The notes below the pieces were generated by a model. It ran no database searches, was not told the origin of the DNA, and saw only the letters and a list, made by a program, of their open reading frames with translations. The position numbers and the translations under genes were made by a program. Positions 32,983 through 41,122 of a stretch of 64,000 bases of DNA are shown here, piece after piece (the first letter of the stretch is position 1; every line of letters starts with the position of its first letter). Origin of the DNA: Streptomyces pseudovenezuelae (GTDB lineage: Bacteria > Actinomycetota > Actinomycetes > Streptomycetales > Streptomycetaceae); the NCBI RefSeq assembly GCF_029892565.1, contig NZ_JARXVH010000009.1, positions 310,001 through 374,000 on the forward strand, given 5' to 3'.

Positions 32983-33384
32983 ATGCGCCAGGAATCGACC
33001 CCCACCCGCCACGAACCCGGCACCCTCCTCTTCGACCCCTCGACCAACAAGGTCGGCGAGTACCGCGACCGCGTTGGGCCGTACGTGATGCTGCGCCCCG
33101 TGGGCGGGGGTCGGGAGTGGCAGGCCGATCCGGCGTTGCTGCGGCCCGCGACCACGCGGGAACGGCTCAGCGCCGGCGTCCGCGCGGCGAACGACCGGAG
33201 TCAGACGCCCCCGCCGCCGGACCCCGAGGACATGCGCCGACCGCCCGCGCCCGTCCCCGGCTGTGCCACCTGCGACGAACTGGACCGGCTGCGCCAGGCC
33301 GCCCGCGCCGCACACGACCGCAGCGCCGAGACCGACGCCAACGTCCTGCTGCGGCAGCACCGGCGCGAGGAGCACCGGCCGTGA
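32983..33384 (+). CDS. Unknown small protein linked to XRE/DUF397 loci
   Basis: The 133-residue product starts at an ATG preceded by AAGGGAG. Its N-terminal part has RVGPYVMLRPVGGGREWQ, the C-terminal part CATCDELDRLRQAARAAHDR and ANVLLRQHRREEH. I remember similar C-T-C-x2-L tails in Streptomyces proteins that sit next to XRE/DUF397 pairs. It is divergent from the broken regulator. The function is unknown. Confidence 0.6.
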   Translation: MRQESTPTRHEPGTLLFDPSTNKVGEYRDRVGPYVMLRPVGGGREWQADPALLRPATTRERLSAGVRAANDRSQTPPPPDPEDMRRPPAPVPGCATCDELDRLRQAARAAHDRSAETDANVLLRQHRREEHRP

Positions 33385-33407
33385 CCTGCCAGGTGTCATG
33401 CGCCTTT

Positions 33408-33427
33408 CGCCCCGTCCTGACGGGGCG
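33408..33427 (+). terminator. Compact terminator hairpin
   Basis: CGCCCCGTC (33408-33416) and GACGGGGCG (33419-33427) are complementary, giving an effective stem of 8 bp with a small loop, 23 bases after the stop at 33384. Confidence 0.6.
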
Positions 33428-33569
33428 TCCTGTCACAGCTGATCGACAATCCGCCTGCGTTCGTAGGCCACGGGGTTAATCTCACGCTGGGCGGCCACCC
33501 GGTCGTCATGACCGTCGTAAACGACCGTCGCACCCGTCGTCTTGATGACCGCCTAGGTAGGGGACCCGA

Positions 33570-34310
33570 ATGCGCGCCCTGCGAATACTTCTGATCGTCG
33601 TCGTGATCCTGGGCGGCCTCTTCGTGATCGCGGACCGGGTCGCCGTGCACTTCGCCCAGGGCGAGGTCGCGGACAAGCTGAAGACCACCGAGAACCTGGC
33701 CTCCACCCCGGACGTCTCCATCAAGGGCTTCCCGTTCCTCACCCAGGTCGCCTCCGGTGAGCTGAAGGACGTCGAGATCGGTATCAAGGACTACGAGGCC
33801 GACACTGGCAACACCGGGACCGCCGGCCCGCAGACCATCCGTATCGACAACCTCAAGGCCCAGATGAAGGGCGTCGACTTCTCCGGCGACTACAGCTCCG
33901 CCACCGCGTCCACCGCGACCGGCACCGCCACCATCGCCTACGACGAACTGCTCAAGGCGGCCAAGTCCGAGCCGACGCAGGTCTTCACCGGCGTCAAGGC
34001 CCAGGTCATCGGCCTCTCCGACGGCGGCAACGGCAAGATCAAGGTCGACGTGAAGGTCTCGGCGCTCGGCCAGTCGCAGACGTACCCCGTGCTCAGCACG
34101 GTCACCGTCGCCGGCGACACGGTCAAGGTGCACGCCGACAACCTGCCCAAGCTCGTCGTCGATCTCGCCGACTCGCAGATGCGCTCGATCACCGACTTCC
34201 AGCAGACAATCGACGAGCTGCCGGGCGGCGTGAAACTGGACAGTGTGCAGGCCGCCCAGAGTGGTGTGGAGATCGCGGTGAAGGGTTCGAACGTCAAGCT
34301 GGCCGGGTAG
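33570..34310 (+). CDS. DUF2993 (LmeA-like) lipid-associated exported protein
   Basis: The 246-residue protein has an N-terminal uncleaved anchor or signal (ILLIVVVILGGLFVIADRVA) followed by the DUF2993 domain: a tubular, lipid-binding-like fold with the motif STPDVSIKGFPFLTQVASG. In mycobacteria LmeA helps build lipomannan or keeps the mannosyltransferase stable. The Streptomyces role is not settled. It is transcribed alone, with a likely start at MRALRILL. Confidence 0.85.
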   Translation: MRALRILLIVVVILGGLFVIADRVAVHFAQGEVADKLKTTENLASTPDVSIKGFPFLTQVASGELKDVEIGIKDYEADTGNTGTAGPQTIRIDNLKAQMKGVDFSGDYSSATASTATGTATIAYDELLKAAKSEPTQVFTGVKAQVIGLSDGGNGKIKVDVKVSALGQSQTYPVLSTVTVAGDTVKVHADNLPKLVVDLADSQMRSITDFQQTIDELPGGVKLDSVQAAQSGVEIAVKGSNVKLAG

Positions 34311-34521
34311 GACGGCCCGATAGTGCGAGGGTCGTTCCTCAACGGGCGGTGTCCGACAGGCGAGACGACGCCGTCCGTACCGTAGAGGCGATGATGGACA
34401 CATCCGGCCCGTGGTCGTGCGGGAGCGGGCCCGGCGGCCTCGTTCGCTGATCGCATCCCATATTGCGGACGATCGCGTCTCACGATTTGACACGCCGGTG
34501 ACATGTCCGGCTTTCCGTCCC

Positions 34522-34527
34522 TACGAT
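34522..34527 (+). promoter_or_regulatory. -10 hexamer of the leader-peptide transcript
   Basis: TACGAT lies 7 bases upstream of the leader-peptide ATG. This spacing would put transcription start at or next to the ATG, so the leader mRNA is probably leaderless. The -35 is not clear. Confidence 0.45.
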
Positions 34528-34534
34528 CGTCGTC

Positions 34535-34615
34535 ATGAAGCGACAGGCGGATCTCACGAAGCGGCGGGCAGTCGACCTGTGCCGCGTCGCCGCCATGCTC
34601 TGTCGCCCCTTCTGA
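34535..34615 (+). CDS. Cysteine-containing leader peptide of the sulfurtransferase operon
   Basis: An ATG-to-TGA frame encodes 26 residues: MKRQADLTKRRAVDLCRVAA then MLCRPF. It belongs to the actinobacterial leader-peptide family with an R-x-x-D-L-C-R core found before sulfur genes. The two Cys codons (TGC and TGT) near the end could stall ribosomes when cysteine is scarce. A 12-bp palindrome CCCTGATCAGGG follows at 34646-34657, before the sulfurtransferase start at 34740. A ribosome-sensed attenuation role is inferred from such families. Confidence 0.65.
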   Translation: MKRQADLTKRRAVDLCRVAAMLCRPF

Positions 34616-34739
34616 GCGGGAGCGTACGGCTCTCGCATCCCCCCGCCCTGATCAGGGCATCTGTGCGCACGCCCTCGTACGAGCACGCGCACCCCTCGCA
34701 CTCGCACACCCCGCCGTAACTGCCCGGAGGAGAAAGAGC

Positions 34740-35579
34740 ATGAGCCGCAGCGACGTCCTGGTCGACGCCGACTGGGTCCAGGACAACCTGGACAACGCCG
34801 ACATCGCGATCGTGGAGGTGGACGAGGACACGTCCGCCTACGAGAAGAACCACATCCGTAACGCGATCCGCATCGACTGGACCAAGGACCTGCAGGACCC
34901 GGTCCGCCGCGACTTCATCGACCAGGAGGGCTTCGAAAAGCTCCTGTCGGCGAAGGGCATCGCCAACGACACGCTGGTGATCCTCTACGGCGGCAACAAC
35001 AACTGGTTCGCGTCCTACGCCTACTGGTACTTCAAGCTCTACGGCCACGAGAACGTCAAGCTCCTCGACGGCGGCCGCAAGAAGTGGGAGCTGGACGCCC
35101 GCGAGCTGGTGGAGGACGTGCCCGAGCGCGCGACCACCGACTACAAGGCCAAGCCGCAGAACACCGCGATCCGCGCCTTCCGTGACGACGTCGTCGCCGC
35201 GATCGGTGCGCAGAACCTGGTCGACGTGCGCTCGCCCGACGAGTTCTCCGGCAAGCTGCTCGCGCCGGCCCACCTGCCGCAGGAGCAGTCGCAGCGTCCG
35301 GGTCACGTCCCGTCCGCGCGCAACATCCCGTGGTCGAAGAACGCCAACGACGACGGCACCTTCAAGTCGGACGACGAGCTCAAGGAGCTCTACGCCGAGG
35401 AGCAGGTCGACCTCGCCAAGGACACCATCGCGTACTGCCGTATCGGCGAGCGCTCGGCCCTGACCTGGTTCGTGCTGCACGAGCTGCTCGAGGTCGAGAA
35501 CGTCAAGAACTACGACGGCTCGTGGACCGAGTACGGCAGCCTCGTCGGCGTGCCGATCGAGCTCGGCGCCAACAAGTAG
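34740..35579 (+). CDS. cysA2: Thiosulfate sulfurtransferase (CysA2-like, two rhodanese domains)
   Basis: The 279-residue protein has two rhodanese domains. The first, inactive one contains LYGGNNNWFASYAYWYF. The second holds the active loop IAYCRIGERSALTW with the catalytic Cys near residue 231. It is close to M. tuberculosis CysA2/CysA3. It transfers a sulfane sulfur from thiosulfate to cyanide or a thiol acceptor. GGAGGAG precedes the ATG. It is followed by sseC, as in mycobacteria. Confidence 0.9.
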   Translation: MSRSDVLVDADWVQDNLDNADIAIVEVDEDTSAYEKNHIRNAIRIDWTKDLQDPVRRDFIDQEGFEKLLSAKGIANDTLVILYGGNNNWFASYAYWYFKLYGHENVKLLDGGRKKWELDARELVEDVPERATTDYKAKPQNTAIRAFRDDVVAAIGAQNLVDVRSPDEFSGKLLAPAHLPQEQSQRPGHVPSARNIPWSKNANDDGTFKSDDELKELYAEEQVDLAKDTIAYCRIGERSALTWFVLHELLEVENVKNYDGSWTEYGSLVGVPIELGANK

Positions 35580-35621
35580 GACCACCGACCGACCCCTTCA
35601 TCACCCCTCAGGAGAGACGAC

Positions 35622-35909
35622 ATGTGCGGAGCGAAGGCCGGCGGCCCGGACGCCTCGACGATCAAGCCCGGTGAGACCACGATCCAGGGCCAGGTGACGC
35701 GTGACGGCGAGCCGGTGACGGGCTATGTCCGGCTCCTGGACTCGACCGGTGAGTTCACCGCGGAGGTTCCGACCTCGGCGACGGGGCAGTTCCGCTTCTA
35801 CGCGGCCGAGGGCACGTGGACCGTTCGCGCGCTCGTGCCGGGTGGCACGGCCGACCGCACGGTCGTCGCCCAGCAGGGTGGGCTGGCAGAGGTCGCGATC
35901 GCGGTCTGA
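35622..35909 (+). CDS. sseC: SseC-like DUF1416 protein
   Basis: This 95-residue protein has the DUF1416 sequence, starting MCGAKAGGPDASTIKPGETT and ending in a Greek-key-like beta sandwich (VTGYVRLLDSTGEFTAEVP). It is always next to the thiosulfate sulfurtransferase gene in actinobacteria. The N-terminal Cys may accept sulfur. AGGAGAG precedes the ATG, and the gap after the sulfurtransferase gene is 42 bases, so one operon is likely. Confidence 0.85.
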   Translation: MCGAKAGGPDASTIKPGETTIQGQVTRDGEPVTGYVRLLDSTGEFTAEVPTSATGQFRFYAAEGTWTVRALVPGGTADRTVVAQQGGLAEVAIAV

Positions 35910-35950
35910 GGCGGTACGCGAGAGCGGTACCCGAGCAGTACCTGATAGGC

Positions 35951-35986
35951 CGGAGGGCCGCACCCCGTCGGGGGTGCGGCCCTCCG
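35951..35986 (+). terminator. Strong terminator after sseC
   Basis: A 16-bp perfect stem (35951-35966 with 35971-35986) closes a 4-base GTCG loop, 41 bases after the sseC stop. It ends the sulfurtransferase operon. Confidence 0.85.
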
Positions 35987-36011
35987 CGCCGTTCGGGCCT
36001 ACGCTGGACTT

Positions 36012-36272
36012 ATGTTGGCACGACGGCGTCATGTCTACTTCGCCATGATGGGCACGTGCATCGGGCTCTTCGTCCTGGCCTGGGGCGTCGTGCGCCTGTG
36101 GTCCGTGCCGGTCGCCGTGGGCATGTGCGTGGTCGCCATGCTGATCCCGCCGGTCGCCGCGATGGTGGCGAACCGGCGAGGCCCGGACGACCGCTGGTGG
36201 GACGACCCGTCCGGCGACCCCAAGTCCGACGACTGGTGGGACGAACTGGACGGCAAGAAACGGCGTCCCTGA
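36012..36272 (+). CDS. DUF3099 small membrane protein
   Basis: The 86-residue protein starts at MLARRRHVYFAMMGTCIGLF and has two membrane segments (residues 10-28 and 34-52) followed by a soluble acidic tail with DDRWWDDPSG and DDWWDELDG repeats. This is the DUF3099 pattern. The function is unknown. It starts 25 bases after the sseC terminator. Confidence 0.8.
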   Translation: MLARRRHVYFAMMGTCIGLFVLAWGVVRLWSVPVAVGMCVVAMLIPPVAAMVANRRGPDDRWWDDPSGDPKSDDWWDELDGKKRRP

Positions 36273-36310
36273 GCCGCGGGGCCCGGGCTTGCCCGTCGCG
36301 CGCGTGCCCT

Positions 36311-36471
36311 GGGGCCTGCGCCCCCAGACCCCCGCTTCGGCCCTGAAGGGGCCTCGTCCTCAAACGCCGGACGGGCTGAGAAATGCGACCCGCGTCGAGA
36401 AGGCGCCGTCCCCACGGGTGGGTCGGGGATCGGGACGGCAATCGCTCGGCCTCGGACGCCGGACGGGCTGA
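36311..36471. repeat. Streptomyces dispersed repeat, two pieces
   Basis: A 69-base element at 36311-36379 (CCCCAGACCCCCGCTTCGG ... CGCCGGACGGGCTGA) recurs with few differences at 51352-51417. A partial copy of its right end (GGCCTC-GGACGCCGGACGGGCTGA) lies at 36448-36471. The stretch 36273-36498 has no gene and holds only these pieces. Such elements are common between Streptomyces genes. Their origin is not known to me. Confidence 0.7.
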
Positions 36472-36498
36472 CAGATGCGGGCCGGCGCCAAGACTGGA

Positions 36499-37644
36499 TT
36501 ACGCCAGTGCCCGACCCAGCACCCACACCACCGGTGCCGCCGTGGCCAGCGGCAGGGCGACGCCCGCTGTGAAGTGGACGAAGCGGGACGGGTAGTCGTA
36601 GGCCGCTACTCGGTGGCCGATGAGGGCGCAGGCCGCCGCTGCCGCGCCCAGCAACGCGCCCTTGGGGCCGTAGTCCGTCAGGCCGCCTACCGCGATGCCC
36701 GCGCCGGCCGCGGCCAGGAGCGAGACGATCAGGGAGGCCGGGGTCGGTAGTGGGAGGGCGCGGGCCAGGATGGCTACCGCTGCCGCCGCCGCGCCTACCG
36801 TGACCGCTTCCGGGTCGGCCGCCAGGTAGCCCGTCGCGATGATCGCCAGGGCCGCTGACGCGACGCTCGCCATCAGGCCGTACATCCGCTCGTCCGGGTC
36901 GGCGTGGGAGCGGAGTTGCAGGACCAGGGAGAGCAGGACCCAGACGCCCAGGGTGCCGAGGATGGCCGCCGGGCCGTTCTCGCGGCCCGCCGTCAGCAGG
37001 GCCACGTCCGCCACCAGCGCGCCCAGGAACGCCAGCGCGATGCCCTGGCGGGCCGGCCACATGCCGTTCAGGCGGAACCAACCCGCCGCCGTGACCCCCT
37101 GGAGTGCGATCAGGGGGATGAGGAGGGCGTACGAGCCTGCCGCTGCCGTCGCCGACAGGAGGACACCCAGCAGCGCCGTGAGGGCCGCCGGCCGCATGCC
37201 CGGGTCGATGATCGGGGAGCGGCCCTCCAGGCGGGCGCGTTGGGCGTCCGTGATGCGGGCGTTGCCCGCGACGGTGGCCGGGCCGTAGGTGGCGGCGGAG
37301 GCGTCCGTCGCGGGAGGTTCGGGGGCGGGGGGCGGCGCGGGTGCCATCGGTGCCTGCTGCCAGGGCTGGGGCTCGTTGCCGTATGCGCCGTGGGGCGGGG
37401 GTGTCTGCGGGGGCAGGTATGCCGTGTCCGCCGGGGCCACCGGCTGGTGGACCTGGGTCTCCCAGGTCTGGCCCTGCCACTGCTGCGTGTACTGCTGGGC
37501 GGCGTGCGGGTCGTCGTAGCCCTGCTGGCCCGGCCACTGCTGCTGCGGCTGCTGCTGGGGTTGCTGCGGCGGCTGCTGTTGCTGGGGTTGCTGCTGGTAC
37601 GGGTCGTAGCCCTGGTACCTGGGGTCGTACGGCTGGTCGGTCAT
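36499..37644 (-). CDS. Multipass membrane protein with a Gln/Pro-rich N-terminus
   Basis: The 381-residue protein has a long cytoplasmic tail rich in Gln, Pro and Tyr (runs of QQPQQQ within residues 15-40), then about eight membrane segments from residue 155. The tail is low-complexity. No enzyme motif is visible. The ATG at 37644 follows AGGAGG by 6 bases; a GTG just upstream overlaps the MoaD-like stop but leaves no room for that site. It probably shares an operon with the MoaD-like gene. Confidence 0.75.
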   Translation of the reverse strand: MTDQPYDPRYQGYDPYQQQPQQQQPPQQPQQQPQQQWPGQQGYDDPHAAQQYTQQWQGQTWETQVHQPVAPADTAYLPPQTPPPHGAYGNEPQPWQQAPMAPAPPPAPEPPATDASAATYGPATVAGNARITDAQRARLEGRSPIIDPGMRPAALTALLGVLLSATAAAGSYALLIPLIALQGVTAAGWFRLNGMWPARQGIALAFLGALVADVALLTAGRENGPAAILGTLGVWVLLSLVLQLRSHADPDERMYGLMASVASAALAIIATGYLAADPEAVTVGAAAAAVAILARALPLPTPASLIVSLLAAAGAGIAVGGLTDYGPKGALLGAAAAACALIGHRVAAYDYPSRFVHFTAGVALPLATAAPVVWVLGRALA

Positions 37645-37646
37645 CG

Positions 37647-37901
37647 TCACCCTCCTGCGAACGGCGGGAGCACCTCGACCGTGCCGCCGTCGGCCAGCCG
37701 TACCGTCTCATGTCCGCGGGTGCCCACGGGGTCACCGTCGATGAGGAACGAGCATCGGCGCAGGACGCGCGCGAGTTCGCCGGGGTGTCGCCCACGCACG
37801 GCGTCGAGCGCCTCGGCGAGCGTGCCCGCGTCGTACGGCTCCTCGGCCACCCCGGCCGCGGCCTTCGCGGCGGCCCAATAGCGCACCGTCACCTTTGGCA
37901 T
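37647..37901 (-). CDS. MoaD/ThiS-family ubiquitin-like protein
   Basis: The 84-residue protein has a beta-grasp fold with the diagnostic C-terminal Gly-Gly (VLPPFAGG). Such proteins carry sulfur as a C-terminal thiocarboxylate, for molybdopterin or thiamine synthesis or cysteine. The nearby sulfurtransferase and sseC genes fit a sulfur role, but the partner E1 or MoaE is not in the window. No separate family name is certain. Confidence 0.85.
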   Translation of the reverse strand: MPKVTVRYWAAAKAAAGVAEEPYDAGTLAEALDAVRGRHPGELARVLRRCSFLIDGDPVGTRGHETVRLADGGTVEVLPPFAGG

Positions 37902-37957
37902 CCGGATACCGGTTCCTCTGTCGGTCGGCTGTGTACTCGGCTGTGTACCCCGTCAGG

Positions 37958-38848
37958 CTAGCCCGCCTTGGCGACAGCCCAGTCCCCGATGCGGTCCAGC
38001 AGCTCGTCGCTGACCGCGTGTTCCGCGTGGCCCATGGGTTCCATCCACAGCTCGGCGTGGCCGGCGGCGGCCTCGGCCAGCATCTTGGGGTGGTCGACCG
38101 GGAAGTAGCCGTCGCGGTCGCCGTGGACGATGAGGAGGGGGGTGGGAGCGATCCTCGGGACCGCCTCGACCGGGGAGAGCGGGACCGGGTCCCAGTCGCG
38201 GTGGTGGATTCGGGTGTGCAGGCCGTAGCGGCTCACCAGGCGGCCCTCGGGGCGCGTCACCAGCCAGTGCAGGCGGCGCATGGGGGCGGTGCCTCGGTAG
38301 TACCAACGGGCCGGCGCACTCACCGAAACCACCGCGTCCGTACGCGCTTCCGTGCGCCCCGCGCGCCCCGAACCGTCCGCGTCACCCTGTCCGTCTCCGC
38401 CGCCGTACAGCGCCGCGTGCCGCAGCACCACCGAACCGCCCATCGAGAAGCCGACGGTGACCACGCGCGCGTGGCCGAGTTCACGTGCCCACGCGACCGC
38501 CGCCGCCAGATCGAGGACCTCGCGGTCGCCCACGGTGGAGCTCCCGCCGGACGCCCCGTGACCCCGGAAGGAGAAGGTGACCACGGGCGCGTACTGCGCG
38601 AACGCCTCCGCCACCCGCCGTACGTGCGGCTTGTCCACGTCACCCGTGAAACCGTGGGCCACGACGAACGCGAGATCAACGGACGATGGCGTGGAAGCGT
38701 CGTATACGGACGTGCACGGGTCGTATACGGAATCGATCGTCACCCCGTCGTCGGTGTGCAGAAACGTCCGCAAAGGTGTACGTCTGATCGTCTCAGAGTT
38801 CGGACGAATGGTGGAACGTGCCACATGACCTGCCGGACCAGTGCTCAT
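37958..38848 (-). CDS. Alpha/beta hydrolase
   Basis: The 296-residue protein has the hydrolase fold with a nucleophile elbow GFSMGGSVV (Ser near residue 134), the oxyanion region VVAHGFTGD, an acid in LLIVHGDRDGYF and the catalytic His in MGHAEHAVS. Esterase or lipase action on an unknown ester is likely. The start at 38848 is the first ATG near a coding-like stretch; V/GTG starts nearer the fold are possible. It is divergent from glnR. Confidence 0.75.
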   Translation of the reverse strand: MSTGPAGHVARSTIRPNSETIRRTPLRTFLHTDDGVTIDSVYDPCTSVYDASTPSSVDLAFVVAHGFTGDVDKPHVRRVAEAFAQYAPVVTFSFRGHGASGGSSTVGDREVLDLAAAVAWARELGHARVVTVGFSMGGSVVLRHAALYGGGDGQGDADGSGRAGRTEARTDAVVSVSAPARWYYRGTAPMRRLHWLVTRPEGRLVSRYGLHTRIHHRDWDPVPLSPVEAVPRIAPTPLLIVHGDRDGYFPVDHPKMLAEAAAGHAELWMEPMGHAEHAVSDELLDRIGDWAVAKAG

Positions 38849-38870
38849 GTGGGCTATTCTGCTCGGCAGA

Positions 38871-38903
38871 GGACTCGGGCAGCGAAGCCCCCGGGTCCTT
38901 TTG
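38871..38903 (+). terminator. T-tailed hairpin upstream of glnR
   Basis: GGACTCGGG (38871-38879) pairs with CCCGGGTCC (38890-38898) with one G-U pair, and TTTTGTGCTTT follows directly. It is a rho-independent-like terminator located 125 bases before the glnR start and downstream of the divergent hydrolase start. It could stop an upstream transcript, or act as an attenuator if glnR is transcribed through it. Confidence 0.5.
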
Positions 38904-39028
38904 TGCTTTCGGAAGCGTTGTATACGAAGCGGGAAACGCAAGGTGACCGCTGGTGTACGGGTCTTCGGGAGCACAGCGCAGTGCCGCACCGCACACGTCC
39001 TCGCAGGGACCGAGGAGGAACCAGACGT

Positions 39029-39808
39029 ATGAGTTCTCTGCTGCTCCTGACCAATGCCCTCCAGCCGTCGACGGAGGTGCTCCCCGCCCTCGGACTGCTG
39101 CTGCACAACGTGCGGGTCGCCCCGGCCGAGGGCCCCGCTCTAGTCGACACCCCAGGTGCCGACGTCATCCTCATCGACGGCCGGCGGGACCTCCCGCAGG
39201 TGCGCAGCCTGTGCCAGCTGCTGCGCTCCACCGGCCCCGGCTGTCCACTCATCCTGGTCGTCACCGAGGGCGGCCTCGCGGCCGTCACCGCCGACTGGGG
39301 CATCGATGACGTGCTTCTCGACACGGCCGGTCCGGCCGAGGTCGAGGCGCGGCTCCGGCTCGCCATGGGCCGGCAGCAGATCGTCAACGACGACTCCCCC
39401 ATGGAGATCCGCAACGGCGACCTGTCGGTCGACGAGGCGACGTACAGCGCGAAGCTCAAGGGCCGGGTCCTCGACCTGACCTTCAAGGAGTTCGAGCTGC
39501 TGAAGTACCTCGCGCAGCACCCGGGCCGCGTCTTCACGCGCGCTCAGCTGCTGCAGGAGGTGTGGGGCTACGACTACTTCGGTGGCACCCGGACCGTCGA
39601 CGTCCACGTACGACGGCTGCGCGCCAAGCTCGGACCCGAGCACGAGTCGCTGATCGGGACCGTCCGGAACGTGGGTTATCGATTCGTTACCCCCGAGAAG
39701 GTCGACCGTGCCGCCGAGGAGGCCAAGGCCAAGGCGGCCCGGGCAAAGGCGGAGGATGCGGACGAGACACCCGCCCTGGAGGACACCGAGGTCCACGTCG
39801 AGGCGTAG
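39029..39808 (+). CDS. glnR: GlnR, global nitrogen regulator
   Basis: The 259-residue protein is an OmpR/PhoB-type regulator. Its N-terminal receiver is atypical: only Asp50 of the usual acidic pocket is kept (DVILIDGRRD), which fits GlnR being active as a dimer without phosphate. The C-terminal winged helix covers residues 140-215 (GYDYFGGTRTVDVHVRRLRA). The tail is Ala/Glu-rich. GlnR activates glnA, amtB and glnK under nitrogen limit. GAGGAGG precedes the ATG by 10 bases. Confidence 0.95.
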   Translation: MSSLLLLTNALQPSTEVLPALGLLLHNVRVAPAEGPALVDTPGADVILIDGRRDLPQVRSLCQLLRSTGPGCPLILVVTEGGLAAVTADWGIDDVLLDTAGPAEVEARLRLAMGRQQIVNDDSPMEIRNGDLSVDEATYSAKLKGRVLDLTFKEFELLKYLAQHPGRVFTRAQLLQEVWGYDYFGGTRTVDVHVRRLRAKLGPEHESLIGTVRNVGYRFVTPEKVDRAAEEAKAKAARAKAEDADETPALEDTEVHVEA

Positions 39809-39816
39809 CGGAGGTG

Positions 39817-39894
39817 TGGGCAGGGCATGGTCCCCCTACCGGGGACGCTCCCGGGGCCGGGAGCAGCGAGGCAAGCTTCCTCACGCCCTGCCCA
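39817..39894. other. Cloverleaf-like structure between glnR and lacI-type gene
   Basis: The outer stem TGGGCAGGGC (39817-39826) pairs exactly with 39885-39894. Inside it are three small hairpins: GTCCCC-ctacc-GGGGAC (39830-39846), GCTCCC-N6-GGGAGC (39847-39864) and GAGG-N7-CCTC (39868-39882). It could be the glnR terminator region. It has no tRNA bases of the usual kind, so it is not a tRNA. Confidence 0.45.
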
Positions 39895-39923
39895 GAGCGG
39901 GTCTCTCCGCGTAGACTCCGCGC

Positions 39924-40949
39924 GTGGCCAAGGTAACCAGGGATGATGTGGCGCGGCTGGCGGGTACGTCGACTGCCGTGGTCAGCTATGTCATCAACAA
40001 CGGACCCCGGCCGGTCGCCCCGGCCACGCGCGAGCGTGTCCTCGCCGCGATCAAGGAGCTGGGGTACCGACCCGACCGAGTCGCCCAGGCGATGGCGTCC
40101 CGGCGCACGGACCTCATAGGCCTGATCGTCCCGGACGCCCGCCAGCCCTTCTTCGGCGAGATGGCACACGCGGTCGAACAGGCCGCCTCCGAGCGCGGCA
40201 AGATGGTGCTGGTCGGCAACTCCGACTACATCGGCGAGCGCGAGGTCCACTATCTGCGCGCGTTCCTCGGGATGCGCGTCTCCGGACTCATCCTCGTCAG
40301 CCACGCGCTCAACGACAACGCCGCCGCGGAGATCGATGCCTGGGACGCCCGGGTGGTCCTGCTGCACGAGCGGCCCGAGGCCATCGACGACGTCGCCGTC
40401 GTCACCGACGACCTGGGCGGCGCCCACCTCGCCGTGTCCCATCTCCTGGAGCACGGCTACGAGTACGTCGCCTGTATGGGCGGCACCGCCGAGACGCCCG
40501 CCGTCGGTGACCCGGTCTCCGACCACGTCGAGGGCTGGCGGCGCGCGATGGAGGAGGTCGGCAAGCCCACCGAGGGCCGGCTGTTCGAGGCGCCGTACAA
40601 CCGCTACGACGCCTACCGGATAGCGCTGGAGATCCTCGGCGGACCCCGGCGCCCGCCCGCGATCTTCTGCTCCACCGACGACCAGGCGATCGGCGTGCTG
40701 CGCGCGGCGCGCGAGCTGCGCATCGACGTGCCGGGCGAGCTGGCGGTGGCCGGCTTCGACGACATCAAGGAAGCGGCCCTGACGGACCCGCCGCTGACAA
40801 CGATCGCATCGGACCGCTCGGCGATGGCCCGCGCGGCCGTGGACCTCGTCCTCGACGACGGACTGCGGGTGGCCGGCTCCCGGAGCGAGCGGCTGAAGGT
40901 GTTCCCCTCCCGACTGGTGACGCGACGCTCGTGCGGGTGCGCGGCCTGA
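39924..40949 (+). CDS. LacI family transcriptional regulator
   Basis: The 341-residue protein has the LacI HTH at the N-terminus (VTRDDVARLAGTSTAVVSYV) and a periplasmic-binding-protein-like effector domain (IGLIVPDARQPFFGEMAHAVE). It ends in RSCGCAA. The GTG start follows TAGACT by 6 bases, so the mRNA is probably leaderless. The sugar or ligand is unknown. The neighbours do not name it. Confidence 0.9.
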   Translation: MAKVTRDDVARLAGTSTAVVSYVINNGPRPVAPATRERVLAAIKELGYRPDRVAQAMASRRTDLIGLIVPDARQPFFGEMAHAVEQAASERGKMVLVGNSDYIGEREVHYLRAFLGMRVSGLILVSHALNDNAAAEIDAWDARVVLLHERPEAIDDVAVVTDDLGGAHLAVSHLLEHGYEYVACMGGTAETPAVGDPVSDHVEGWRRAMEEVGKPTEGRLFEAPYNRYDAYRIALEILGGPRRPPAIFCSTDDQAIGVLRAARELRIDVPGELAVAGFDDIKEAALTDPPLTTIASDRSAMARAAVDLVLDDGLRVAGSRSERLKVFPSRLVTRRSCGCAA

Positions 40950-40950
40950 T

Positions 40951-41008
40951 CGTCTGAGGGGTTCGTCCGGCCGTATGAGGGGTTTCCGCGGCCCGTATGA
41001 GGGCTTTC
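40951..41008. repeat. Three direct repeats before the htrA-type gene
   Basis: CGTCTGAGGGGTTCG (40951), CGTATGAGGGGTTTC (40972) and CGTATGAGGGCTTTC (40994) are spaced 21 and 22 bases apart, two helical turns each. They sit about 115-170 bases before the protease start. Sites for a response regulator are one possibility. Confidence 0.4.
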
Positions 41009-41122
41009 TGAGAGACCCCTCCCCGGTGCCTGGGTCGGCTTTATATCGGGCATACGAGGTTCTGCCGGGCTTCTCAGCGGGCACTCAGGGAGCTCTCATG
41101 GTCGGGCGACATGCTCATTGTC

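Noticed and set aside
33396..34493. Long minus-strand frame opposite DUF2993
   Set aside because: It is a GC-rich shadow of the plus-strand LmeA-like gene, which has a clear signal segment and family motif.
39817..39894. tRNA gene suggested by the cloverleaf-like fold
   Set aside because: The arms do not match the lengths of tRNA stems, and no T-psi-C or CCA-like end is visible.
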